From NCBI GenBank assembly GCA_947303785.1, contig CAMYZH010000015.1:1-35379 (forward strand): DNA of 35,379 nt. Reading direction: 5' to 3'. Source of the DNA: an uncultured Clostridium sp. (lineage in GTDB: Bacteria > Bacillota > Clostridia > TANB77 > CAG-508). Shown in pieces: positions 24,240-32,719 of this stretch (the stretch's first letter is position 1; every line of letters begins with the position of its first letter). The position numbers and the translations under genes are program-made. The notes below the pieces were generated by a model that saw nothing but the letters and a program-made list of their open reading frames with translations, had not been told where the DNA came from and did no database searches.

Positions 24240-25019
24240 ATGAGTATATTAACATTAGAAACAAATAAATATGCATTAAAACTTGAAAATTTTGAAGGAC
24301 CACTTGATTTACTTATTCATTTAATAGATAAAAACAAAATGGATATCTATGATGTTAAACTTTCAGAAATTGCAGATCAATATATAGAATATATTAATGA
24401 AATGGAGAAACAAAACCTAGATATTACAAGTGAATTTTTAGTTATTGCAAGTACATTAGTATATATTAAATCAAAAGAATTACTTCCAAAAGAAAATGAA
24501 GATGAATCAGAATTATCAGAAGAAGAACTAATAAGGAGAATTATTGAATATAAAAAATATAAAGAGATTTCAAAAAAATTTAAAGTAATGTATGAAGAAA
24601 ATCATAAAAGATTTTATAAAATTCCTGAAGAAATTAAACTTCCAAAACAAAAAATTGAAAAAGACTATTCATATGAATTATTATATTCTAATTATAAAAA
24701 ATTAATGGAAAACCTTGAAAACAAAATAAATAAAAATGCTGAAAATATTGAAAAAATAGCAATTAGAGATACTTATTCAGTAACTAGTAAAGTTAGAGAA
24801 ATATTTAAAGAATTATCTAAAAAACCAAAATTTGTATTTAATAAACTATTTTCAACCAAATCAAAACCAAAAGCCGAAGTGGTTACAGCATTTACAGGTT
24901 TACTTGAATTAACTAGAAGAAGTAAAGTTACTACAAGGCAAGATAGGTTATTTGGAGACATTATTGTTGAAAAAAACAAAAAAGTGAAAAGTAATGATAA
25001 AATAGAAAATGATGTTTAA
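24240..25019 (+). CDS. scpA: Segregation and condensation protein A
   Basis: ScpA is the kleisin subunit that bridges SMC heads in the bacterial condensin complex. The 259-residue protein has the N-terminal motif LENFEGPLDLLIHLIDKNKM (about residues 16-35), with MDIYDVKLSEIADQYIEYI, then IASTLVYIKSKELLP, a charged helical middle and a C-terminal winged helix (TGLLELTRRSKV, QDRLFGDIIVE). It starts 1 bp after recX, so the two are translationally coupled. Its usual partner gene scpB does not follow; a DUF2953-like gene comes next after 41 bp. Confidence 0.95.
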   Translation: MSILTLETNKYALKLENFEGPLDLLIHLIDKNKMDIYDVKLSEIADQYIEYINEMEKQNLDITSEFLVIASTLVYIKSKELLPKENEDESELSEEELIRRIIEYKKYKEISKKFKVMYEENHKRFYKIPEEIKLPKQKIEKDYSYELLYSNYKKLMENLENKINKNAENIEKIAIRDTYSVTSKVREIFKELSKKPKFVFNKLFSTKSKPKAEVVTAFTGLLELTRRSKVTTRQDRLFGDIIVEKNKKVKSNDKIENDV

Positions 25020-25060
25020 AAAATAAGAATTAAATATAAAATATTTGGAAAAATAGTAAT

Positions 25061-25549
25061 ATGATTTATTTTATTATATTACTATCAATTATAGTTGTAT
25101 TTTTAACTACTACAATTACTATTGATATAAAAAAATTTGAAATATTTAATTGTAAGATAAAGTACAATATTTATATAAAGTTTTATATTTTAAAAAAAAT
25201 AAAAATATATAGTATTAAAGTAAATAAAAAACATATAGAAAAAATTATAAACAACATTTTTAAGAAAAAGAAAAAAATAAAAATAAATAACAAATTTTTT
25301 TGTATTGAAAAAATGTTCTTAAAAGTAGAATATGGGTGGAAAAACATTTTTCATAACATATATTTTTATTCTATAATAAATGCCTTAATTCCTATATTTT
25401 TGAATAAAACAGAAAATAGTAATATTTTAAAATATAGGATAAAAACAAATTTTAATCAAAATTTTTTAAAAGTACAATTAAAAGTCAAAATAAATATTAA
25501 AATACTAAAATTGATAATTAATTCAGTTAAAACCAAAGATAATCATTAA
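25061..25549 (+). CDS. DUF2953-like membrane protein
   Basis: A 162-residue protein with an N-terminal hydrophobic helix (residues 2-20) and a very lysine-, isoleucine- and asparagine-rich body, encoded by DNA even more AT-rich than its surroundings. The layout (one helix, then a basic beta-type body) and the position between scpA and a GerW-family gene fit DUF2953 proteins, which sit in scpA-scpB-DUF2953-gerW neighbourhoods of other clostridia. The sequence match itself is weak by eye. The ribosome binding site is poor. The role is unknown; a link to spore formation is suggested only by context. Confidence 0.6.
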   Translation: MIYFIILLSIIVVFLTTTITIDIKKFEIFNCKIKYNIYIKFYILKKIKIYSIKVNKKHIEKIINNIFKKKKKIKINNKFFCIEKMFLKVEYGWKNIFHNIYFYSIINALIPIFLNKTENSNILKYRIKTNFNQNFLKVQLKVKINIKILKLIINSVKTKDNH

Positions 25550-25564
25550 AAAATATAAATAAGA

Positions 25565-25590
25565 AAAAGTGAAGAAATATCTCCACTTTT
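25565..25590. terminator. Bidirectional terminator
   Basis: AAAAGTGAAGA (25565-25575) pairs with TCTCCACTTTT (25580-25590) with one mismatch and an AATA loop. It serves the gerW gene on the minus strand (T5 follows there) and the DUF2953-like gene on the plus strand. Confidence 0.75.
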
Positions 25591-25595
25591 GCATT

Positions 25596-26087
25596 TTAGT
25601 CTAAATCTTCTTCAATTTCTTCAAAATCTTCTTCAATATTACCTTTAAGTTTTTCTTTAAGATTTTCAACACATTTAGTTTTATTTTTAATACTCTTTAT
25701 CAGTTCAGAAGATTTCTCAATTAAATCAGGTACATAATCAATTAATTTGTCTAAATAAGAATCATGATCAACAGGCAATAATTTAATCATATCAGTTGAA
25801 ACTACTAAAAATGCTACAGGTTCTATTTTAACGCCAGCTCCACTACCACCTCCAAAAGGAAGTTGATATTGTACTTGTTCTTCTTCATTTTTTTTAGAAT
25901 ATTCATTGATAGTTCCACTAGTAAATTCACTTCCACCTGCTGCAAAGCCAAAAGTTACCTTGGAAATAGGTATAATAGTTGTATCAATCCCTGTACTTAT
26001 TGGTTCACCAATTATTGTATCAACATCAATCATATCTTTAATGCTGTTCATTGCAGTATTCATTAAACCCTCAATTGGATGATTCAT
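25596..26087 (-). CDS. gerW: GerW/YtfJ-family spore protein
   Basis: A 163-residue forespore protein of the GerW (YtfJ) family, needed in Bacillus for normal dipicolinate-dependent germination. Family features are MNHPIEGLMNTAMNSIKDMI at the N-terminus, IGEPISTGIDTTIIPISKV, FGFAAGGSEF, the glycine-rich FGGGSGAGVKIEPVAFLVV (about residues 78-96) and a charged acidic tail. AAAGGAGG lies 8 nt before the ATG at 26087; an upstream frame extension of 16 residues is rejected. On the minus strand, GCATG (26137-26133), 18 nt and AATATTA (26114-26108) resemble a sigma-G promoter, but the leader would be only about 14 nt, so that is tentative. Confidence 0.93.
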   Translation of the reverse strand: MNHPIEGLMNTAMNSIKDMIDVDTIIGEPISTGIDTTIIPISKVTFGFAAGGSEFTSGTINEYSKKNEEEQVQYQLPFGGGSGAGVKIEPVAFLVVSTDMIKLLPVDHDSYLDKLIDYVPDLIEKSSELIKSIKNKTKCVENLKEKLKGNIEEDFEEIEEDLD

Positions 26088-26195
26088 TTTGATTCCTCCT
26101 TTTATATTAATATTTCCAAAAAAATATAAATCCATGCATATTGTTATGAGTTAAATTTAATGTTAAAATATGCATTAAATAGGAGAGTGCAAGTT

Positions 26196-27452
26196 ATGGA
26201 AAAAATAGATTTAAATGAAAATGAAATAATAAAAAAGGCTAAATATTGCTTAAAGTGTAAAAATAAGCCTTGCTCAAAAGCGTGCCCAATAAATACAAAT
26301 ATTCCAGAATTTATTTCTAAAATTGAAGAAAATAATATAGAAGAAGCATATAAAATACTAATTAGTAATAATATTTTTTCACATATATGTAGCCTGATTT
26401 GTCCACAAGAGCAACAATGTGAATCAGCCTGTGTAAGGGGAATAAAACAGACTCCTACAGAAATTGGGGGTTTAGAGGAATATGTAAATCGTCAAGCTGA
26501 AAAAAAATCAATCAAATATAATTTTGAAATAGAAGAAGAAAAAAATAAAAAAATAGCAATTATTGGCTCAGGACCAGCAGGAATGCAATGTGCATATGAT
26601 TTAAGAAAAAAGGGTTATAAAGTTACAATATTTGAAAAAGAGAATATCATTGGAGGAATTTTAAATTATGGTATTCCAGACTTTAGATTAGATAAAAGTT
26701 ATTTAGATAAAATAATAGAATTACTAAAAAATATTGGAGTAGAATTTAGAACCAAAAACGAACTCGGAAAAGATATACATATAAACAGCCTAAAACTCGA
26801 ATTTGATTATATTTTTATAGGAATAGGAGCAGAAGTGCCAAGTAAATATAATCTTGGAGATTATCAAAGTATTTATGAACCAGACTTTTTCTTAAAATCA
26901 TATAATAATAACCAATATATAAAAAACTTAGGAAATGTTGCAATAATCGGTGGTGGAAATGTTGCAATGGATTGCGCTAGGGCAGCCCTTAGAATGGGAG
27001 CAAATTCTTCAAGTATTCTTTATAGAAGAGATGAAGAACACATGCCAGCAAGTTATAAAGAATTAAAAGATGCAATACAAGAGGGAGTAAATAAAGAATT
27101 TACAACCAGAGTTATAAAAGCACAAGGAAAAAACAAGATAGAATCATTAAGATGTATTAAGACTGAGGTAATAGATGGAAAAGCCATAGATATCCCAAAT
27201 TCAGAATTTGATTTTAAGGCAGATACTGTAGTATTTGCAATTGGACAAAAGCCTAATAGAAAAATTCTTGAAGATGAAGGACTTAAATTAAATGACTGGG
27301 GATTAGTTGAAGTAGATGAAAATGGAATGACAAACATTGAAAGAGTATATGCAGGTGGTGATATATCTGAATCAAAAGCTACAGTATGCATAGCTCTAGG
27401 AAGTGCTAGAAGAGCAGCAACAGCTATTGATAAAAAAATAAGAGGAGAGTAA
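26196..27452 (+). CDS. GltD-like NAD(P)H flavoprotein with N-terminal Fe-S clusters
   Basis: A 418-residue protein related to the glutamate synthase small subunit (GltD) and its relatives such as SudA and NfnB. The N-terminal Fer4_20 domain carries two cysteine sets: CLKCKNKPCSKACP (about residues 15-28) and CSLICPQEQQCESAC (about residues 62-76). Two dinucleotide folds follow: IAIIGSGPAGMQCA for FAD (about residue 120) and VAIIGGGNVAMDCA for NAD(P) (about residue 250). A C-terminal FAD motif YAGGDISESKATV is also present. No glutamate synthase large subunit is nearby, so the electron acceptor is open. The ATG at 26196 has AGGAGAG 8 nt upstream; an ATG at 26160 has none. The next gene starts 3 bp after its stop, so they are co-transcribed. 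Confidence 0.9.
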   Translation: MEKIDLNENEIIKKAKYCLKCKNKPCSKACPINTNIPEFISKIEENNIEEAYKILISNNIFSHICSLICPQEQQCESACVRGIKQTPTEIGGLEEYVNRQAEKKSIKYNFEIEEEKNKKIAIIGSGPAGMQCAYDLRKKGYKVTIFEKENIIGGILNYGIPDFRLDKSYLDKIIELLKNIGVEFRTKNELGKDIHINSLKLEFDYIFIGIGAEVPSKYNLGDYQSIYEPDFFLKSYNNNQYIKNLGNVAIIGGGNVAMDCARAALRMGANSSSILYRRDEEHMPASYKELKDAIQEGVNKEFTTRVIKAQGKNKIESLRCIKTEVIDGKAIDIPNSEFDFKADTVVFAIGQKPNRKILEDEGLKLNDWGLVEVDENGMTNIERVYAGGDISESKATVCIALGSARRAATAIDKKIRGE

Positions 27453-27455
27453 ATT

Positions 27456-28832
27456 ATGTTTAATGAAAAGATTCTGATGAAAAAAGATGAAATGATTAAA
27501 GATTTAGAAACGATGATTAGAATTCCAAGCAAATTAGAAGGATACAATAATCCCGATTATCCATTTGGAAAAAATGTAGATGATGCACTTAACACATTTT
27601 TAAAAATTGGTGAAAGAATGGGTTTTAGAACCAAGAATATAAATAAACATTGTGGTTATATAGAATTTGGAGAAGGTGGAGAAATACTTGGAATTGTTGG
27701 ACACCTAGATGTTGTTCCTGAAGGCGAAGGATGGACTTATCCACCATTTGAATTGACTAATGATGATGATGTTTTATATGGAAGAGGAACAATTGATGAT
27801 AAAGGCCCAATGATTGCAAGTTTATATGCAATGAAGGTTGTAATGGATAATTGTAAAGTTAATAAAAGAGTAAGATTAATTGTAGGACTAAATGAAGAGA
27901 GCGATTGGAAATGTATTAATTATTATAAGGAACATGAAGAACTTCCAACACTTGGATTTAGCCCAGATGCAGATTTTCCATGTATTTATGCAGAAAAAGC
28001 ATTACTAACAGTTTATGTATCAAGTGATTATTGCAAAAATGAAAAGATAGAAATAAAAGAATTTGATTGCAAAAATAATAGAGTAAATGTAGTACCAAAA
28101 TACTGTGCATGTACAATTTCAGTTTCAGATACAATAGTAAACCAAGTAAAAAAAATCTTAATGAATAGACTTTCAGGAAATTTATCTTTTACTCAAAAAG
28201 AAAATGAGTTTTATATAGAATCAAGAGGAATTCAAGCACATGCTGCACACCCAGAACTTGGTAAAAATGCTGTTTCACAAATGATAATGTTACTAAATGA
28301 AATTTTTAATTATTTTGATATTGAAGAAAAAATGATAAATACTTTAGCATCAAAAATACAAAATGAAACTAATGGAACAAGTTTAGGAATAAAATATGAA
28401 GATAAAGAATTAGGAGATTTAACACTAAATTTGGCCAATATTGAACTTTCAGAAGGCATTATAAAAGCAGGTATGAATCTTAGGATTCCAGGCTCATGTG
28501 ATTTAGAAGATGTAAAAAAGAAAATAGAAAATGGATTTAACAGATTAAATGTTGAATATGCAGGTGAGATGAAAGCATTGTATATTCCTAAAGATAATGA
28601 ATTAATAAAAACTTTACTCAAAATTTATAATGACTATACTGGTGAAAATAGAGAGCCAATTACTATAGGTGGAGCCACTTTTGCAAGAGCTTTTAATAAT
28701 TGCGTTTCATTTGGAGCAATGAGGCCAGATGAGCCAGATATGTGTCATCAAGTAGATGAATATATAACAGTAAAAAACTTAATTGATGCATGTAATATAT
28801 ATGCAATTGCAATATATGAACTAGCAAAATAA
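27456..28832 (+). CDS. pepV: PepV-like dipeptidase (M20 family)
   Basis: A 458-residue metallopeptidase of the Sapep/PepV type, which cleaves dipeptides with broad specificity in the cytosol. Two-metal ligands are visible in order: GHLDVVPEGEGW (His and catalytic Asp, about residues 85-96), RGTIDDKGP (bridging Asp), LNEESDWKC (catalytic and metal Glu), FSPDADFP (Asp) and DMCHQVDEY (the last His, near residue 430). The lid domain includes GIQAHAAHPELGKNAV (about residues 259-274). The start is 3 bp after the previous stop with GGAGAG overlapping it, which indicates translational coupling. With the next gene it suggests recycling of peptides, including cell-wall peptides. Confidence 0.92.
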   Translation: MFNEKILMKKDEMIKDLETMIRIPSKLEGYNNPDYPFGKNVDDALNTFLKIGERMGFRTKNINKHCGYIEFGEGGEILGIVGHLDVVPEGEGWTYPPFELTNDDDVLYGRGTIDDKGPMIASLYAMKVVMDNCKVNKRVRLIVGLNEESDWKCINYYKEHEELPTLGFSPDADFPCIYAEKALLTVYVSSDYCKNEKIEIKEFDCKNNRVNVVPKYCACTISVSDTIVNQVKKILMNRLSGNLSFTQKENEFYIESRGIQAHAAHPELGKNAVSQMIMLLNEIFNYFDIEEKMINTLASKIQNETNGTSLGIKYEDKELGDLTLNLANIELSEGIIKAGMNLRIPGSCDLEDVKKKIENGFNRLNVEYAGEMKALYIPKDNELIKTLLKIYNDYTGENREPITIGGATFARAFNNCVSFGAMRPDEPDMCHQVDEYITVKNLIDACNIYAIAIYELAK

Positions 28833-28841
28833 AAGCCAAAG

Positions 28842-28892
28842 AAAGGAGATAATAATATATTTAAATAATTAAATATATTATACAAAATTATG
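28842..28892 (+). promoter_or_regulatory. Hairpin between Shine-Dalgarno and start codon
   Basis: AAAGGAG (28842-28848) lies 41 nt before the ATG at 28890. Between them is a perfect 13-bp inverted repeat (28852-28864 with 28869-28881, ATAA loop). Folding it would reduce the effective spacing to about 11 nt. No in-frame start lies nearer to the AAAGGAG site. Confidence 0.6.
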
Positions 28893-29909
28893 AGATATCC
28901 AAAAAAATTAGAAATTGGTAAATATATTGCAACTACAGCACCTTCTGAAGGAAATATTAATCAAATAGATTTTGAAAGGTTAGACAATGTCAAATTCAAT
29001 TTAGAAAACTTGGGTTATAAATATAAAGAAACTAAAAATGTTAGAACCAATTTTAAAGGAAGAAGTTCTGAAGCAATTATAAGAGCAGATCAGTTTATGA
29101 AACTATGGGAAGACAACAGTGTTGGTGCTATAATTTCAGCTGGCGGTGGAGATTTTTTGCTAGAAATTCTAGATTACATAGACTTTGAAAAACTAAAATT
29201 ATTAGAACCAAAGTGGTTCCAAGGGTATTCAGATAATACAGGTCTAACTTTTTTAATTACAACAATCTTAGATACAGCATGCATATATGGACCAAATATA
29301 AAAGACTTTGGAATGAGAAAATTACATCAGTCACTTGTCAATTCATTAGAATTGATGAACAATAAAGAATTAGAACAAGGAAGTTATGATAAATGTGAAT
29401 CTAATCAGTGGACAGAAAGAACAGATCCATATGAAGAATATAATTTAATAAATGATGTGAAGTGGAAAAACCTAAAAAATGAAGAAAAAATAAACTTTTC
29501 TGGTAGAGCTCTAGGAGGATGTTTTGATGTAATTTTAAATATAATTGGAACCCAATATGATAAAGTTAAAGAGTTTATTTCAAAATATAAAGAAGATGGA
29601 ATAGTATGGTTTTTTGATATATTTGAAATGTCTACACCACAACTATTTATACATTTGTGGCAAATGCAAAATGCAGGATATTTTGAAAATTGCAAAGGTA
29701 TAATTTTTGGAAGACCAATGATAATAAAAGAATTTTATGAAATAAACTACGAAGAGACACTAAAAAACTTTTTTGAAAACATGGATATACCAGTAATATA
29801 TGATACAGATATTGGGCATATTTTGCCACAAATACCAATTGTTTCCGGAGCAATCATAGAAGTAGAATCAGAAAAAGGAAAAGGATTTATAAAAAACTAT
29901 ATGAGATAA
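28890..29909 (+). CDS. LD-carboxypeptidase / MccF-like peptidase (S66)
   Basis: A 339-residue serine peptidase of family S66, whose members cut the L,D bond of murein tetrapeptides (LdcA) or inactivate microcin C (MccF). The catalytic triad motifs are present: GYSDNTGLTF with the nucleophilic serine (about residue 112), FDIFEMS with the Glu (about residue 238) and DIGHILPQIP with the His (about residue 308). The N-terminus (IATTAPSEGN, about residue 14) is typical of the family. MccF-like proteins share the longer middle insertion seen here, so both roles are possible. The dipeptidase gene lies 57 bp upstream; the ribosome binding site is separated from the ATG by a strong hairpin. Confidence 0.88.
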   Translation: MRYPKKLEIGKYIATTAPSEGNINQIDFERLDNVKFNLENLGYKYKETKNVRTNFKGRSSEAIIRADQFMKLWEDNSVGAIISAGGGDFLLEILDYIDFEKLKLLEPKWFQGYSDNTGLTFLITTILDTACIYGPNIKDFGMRKLHQSLVNSLELMNNKELEQGSYDKCESNQWTERTDPYEEYNLINDVKWKNLKNEEKINFSGRALGGCFDVILNIIGTQYDKVKEFISKYKEDGIVWFFDIFEMSTPQLFIHLWQMQNAGYFENCKGIIFGRPMIIKEFYEINYEETLKNFFENMDIPVIYDTDIGHILPQIPIVSGAIIEVESEKGKGFIKNYMR

Positions 29910-29970
29910 ATATAAAACAAAAAATCTAAAAAATATGAGAAAAAACATAAAATTATGAATAATAAAATGT

Positions 29971-29999
29971 TTGACAAATATATTTTTTTAATAGATAAT
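29971..29999 (+). promoter_or_regulatory. Sigma-A promoter of glgP
   Basis: TTGACA (29971-29976), a 17-nt spacer and GATAAT (29994-29999). It lies inside the longest open frame of glgP, which shows that the true start is the downstream ATG at 30057. Confidence 0.75.
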
Positions 30000-30056
30000 A
30001 TTAATGTTAAAAAAGAGATTACGAAAGAATTTTTAAGAAATACAAAGGAGGAAAAT

Positions 30057-32621
30057 ATGTATATTTTCAATAGAATTACAGTAGTTCCACAATTACCAAA
30101 AGAATTAAAAAAATTATCTGAAATTGCAAATAATTTATGGTGGTCATGGAATACAGAATTTTTACAAATTTTTAAAATGATAGATCCAGATTTATGGGAA
30201 AGAATTGATAAAAATCCAACAAAGTTTTTAAAACTAGTTGCACAAGAAAAAATAGAAAAGGCATCAAAGAATCAAGAAGTTTTAAAGCTTTATGAAAATG
30301 TTGTAGCAAACTATGAGAACTATATCTATAGTAAAGATACATGGTTTTCTAAAAAATATCCAGATAATAAAAAAGATTTAATTGCATATTTTTCAGCCGA
30401 ATATGGCTTAGACGAAATTATACCAATATATTCAGGTGGACTTGGAATACTATCAGGAGATCATTTAAAATCAGCAAGTGATCTTGGAATTCCACTAGTT
30501 GCAGTTGGTCTACTTTATAAAAATGGATATTTTAATCAAAAGATAAATGGATATGGTGGCCAAGAATCAGAATATCATAATATAGATTTATATAATCTTC
30601 CTATTAATCCGGTAAAAAATGCTGATGATACAGATATGATGATAGAAATGCCACTTCTTGGAAATAAACTATATTTAAAAGTTTGGAAAATTCAAGTAGG
30701 TCGAGTTAGTTTGTTTTTATTAGATTCTGATGTGGAACAAAATATTGAAGAATTTAAAAATATAACATTAAAACTATATGGTGGAGATAAAGAGATGAGA
30801 ATAAGACAAGAAATTGTCTTAGGTATGGCAGGAGTCAAATTATTAAAACAATTAGGATATGAACCTACTGTATATCATATGAATGAAGGTCATTCGGCAT
30901 TCTTAACTCTAGAATTAATAAAAGATACAATGAAAGAAAAACAAGTTTCTTTTCATATAGCAAAAGAAATAGTTACATCACAAACAGCATTTACTACACA
31001 CACACCAGTTCCAGCAGGAAATGATATATTTGAGTTAGAATTGATAGATAAATATTTTGCAGGAATATGGGATGAGTTTGGTATTACTAGAGATGAATTT
31101 ATGAGACTAGGAATGAGAGAAACTCAAGGACTAGAATTTGGATTTAATATGGGAATTTTAGCTCTTAGAATTGCAGGTAAGAAAAATGGAGTTAGTAAAT
31201 TACACGGAGCAGTTTCAAGAGAATTGTTTGCAGAAGTTTGGCCAGAAATTGCAGCAAATGAATCTCCAATAACATATGTAACTAATGGAATACATACATG
31301 TTCATGGCTTGCACCTAATTTAAAGAGATTATACAATGAATATTTAATACCATACTGGCAAGACAATATACAAGATGACAATGTATGGAAAAAAATAAAT
31401 TTGATTCCTGATGAAAAACTTTGGGCTGAACATTTAAAAAGAAAAGAAAAATTGATGGGAATTATCAAAAAGAATGTAACTGATAGATTTAAAAGAAGCG
31501 GTTATAGTTATGATGATATAAATGAAGTAGTTGGGGGATTGAATCCAAATGCTTTGACAATAGGATTTTCAAGAAGATTTGCAACTTATAAACGTGCAAC
31601 ACTTATTTTTAGAGATATTGAAAGATTAACTCAGATAATGAATCAAACTGACAGACCAATCCAACTTGTATTTGCTGGGAAAGCTCATCCTGCAGATATG
31701 GAAGGCCAAAACTTAATAAAACAAATTCATGAAATTTCATTAATGCCACAATTTAAAGGAAAAATATTTTTACTTGAAAATTATAATATAGGCTTATCAA
31801 GATATTTAATTAGTGGTGTAGATGTTTGGTTAAATAATCCTAGAAGGCCAATGGAAGCTTCTGGAACTTCTGGAGAAAAAGCTTCAGTAAATGGTGTAAT
31901 AAACTTTAGTGTACTAGATGGATGGTGGGCAGAAGGATATGATTCAACAAATGGTTGGTCAATTGGAACAGAAGTCGATTATGATTCATATGAAATACAA
32001 GATAATAATGATAGTGACAGTATTTACAGTACTCTTGAAAACAAAATAATTCCAGCATATTATAAAAATAACGAGAATGGCTACTCAAAAGAATGGATTA
32101 AATACATGAAAAACTCTATTATTACAACTGGTGGCAAATATAGTACTGCTCGAATGCTTGAAGATTATCTAGAAAAAATATATATACCATTATGTAATTT
32201 ACATAATAGTTATTTTAAAGAATTAGATAAAGTTAATGATTATGCAAAATGGAAAAAAGCTGCAAAAGAAAGATGGAATCAAATAGAAATTACCCAAGAT
32301 AATAATATAGATAATGTTAAAATGAATGCTGGAGATGTAATTGAAGTAAAATGCAAAGTTCAATTGCCAAACTTTAATCCTGATAATGTAGCAGTACAAG
32401 TTTACTATGGACAAATATTAGACAATGGAATAGTAAATAATGTATGTATCACTGAAATGAAAAGAGTAGAGGAAAATAGAGAAGAAAATGTATATGTATA
32501 TATGGCTAAAATAAAACTAACTACAGGAGGAAATTTTGGGTATACATTTAGAGTAATGCCAAAACATGATATGTTGTTAGATTCAGAAAATATGAATTTA
32601 ATAAAATGGATGACAAAATAA
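30057..32621 (+). CDS. glgP: Alpha-glucan (glycogen/maltodextrin) phosphorylase
   Basis: Releases glucose-1-phosphate from alpha-1,4-glucans using pyridoxal phosphate. The 854-residue protein is of the TIGR02094 type, with the N-terminal DUF3417 segment (LPKELKKLSEIANNLWWSWN), then YSGGLGILSGDHLKSASDLG (about residues 125-144), NEGHSAFLTLELI (about 278), FTTHTPVPAGND (about 312), GFSRRFATYKRA and the phosphate/PLP motif SGTSGEKASVNGVINFS (about residues 603-619), which contains the PLP lysine. The ATG at 30057 has AAAGGAGG 6-7 nt upstream and a promoter correctly placed; an ATG at 29955 would add 34 atypical residues before the promoter. No other glycogen genes are in the window. Confidence 0.95.
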   Translation: MYIFNRITVVPQLPKELKKLSEIANNLWWSWNTEFLQIFKMIDPDLWERIDKNPTKFLKLVAQEKIEKASKNQEVLKLYENVVANYENYIYSKDTWFSKKYPDNKKDLIAYFSAEYGLDEIIPIYSGGLGILSGDHLKSASDLGIPLVAVGLLYKNGYFNQKINGYGGQESEYHNIDLYNLPINPVKNADDTDMMIEMPLLGNKLYLKVWKIQVGRVSLFLLDSDVEQNIEEFKNITLKLYGGDKEMRIRQEIVLGMAGVKLLKQLGYEPTVYHMNEGHSAFLTLELIKDTMKEKQVSFHIAKEIVTSQTAFTTHTPVPAGNDIFELELIDKYFAGIWDEFGITRDEFMRLGMRETQGLEFGFNMGILALRIAGKKNGVSKLHGAVSRELFAEVWPEIAANESPITYVTNGIHTCSWLAPNLKRLYNEYLIPYWQDNIQDDNVWKKINLIPDEKLWAEHLKRKEKLMGIIKKNVTDRFKRSGYSYDDINEVVGGLNPNALTIGFSRRFATYKRATLIFRDIERLTQIMNQTDRPIQLVFAGKAHPADMEGQNLIKQIHEISLMPQFKGKIFLLENYNIGLSRYLISGVDVWLNNPRRPMEASGTSGEKASVNGVINFSVLDGWWAEGYDSTNGWSIGTEVDYDSYEIQDNNDSDSIYSTLENKIIPAYYKNNENGYSKEWIKYMKNSIITTGGKYSTARMLEDYLEKIYIPLCNLHNSYFKELDKVNDYAKWKKAAKERWNQIEITQDNNIDNVKMNAGDVIEVKCKVQLPNFNPDNVAVQVYYGQILDNGIVNNVCITEMKRVEENREENVYVYMAKIKLTTGGNFGYTFRVMPKHDMLLDSENMNLIKWMTK

Positions 32622-32652
32622 AAAGTTAAAAATGTTAAAGGTTAAATATTAC

Positions 32653-32680
32653 TTGAAAAAATATTAATTTGTGATATACT
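32653..32680 (+). promoter_or_regulatory. Promoter of pyk
   Basis: TTGAAA (32653-32658), a 16-nt spacer and TATACT (32675-32680) with TG at 32672-32673. The AAGGGG ribosome binding site lies just before the ATG at 32720. Confidence 0.65.
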
Positions 32681-32719
32681 ATGTAATGCACTAAATTTAA
32701 TATAAAAGGGGATTAGTAT

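Noticed and set aside
24236..24242. Possible fusion of recX and scpA
   Set aside because: A clear TAA stop (24236-24238) precedes the scpA ATG by 1 bp and the frames differ; this is ordinary translational coupling.
29955..30056. N-terminal extension of the glycogen phosphorylase from the ATG at 29955
   Set aside because: The region contains a promoter (29971-29999), the extra 34 residues are not typical of the family, and the strong ribosome binding site serves 30057.
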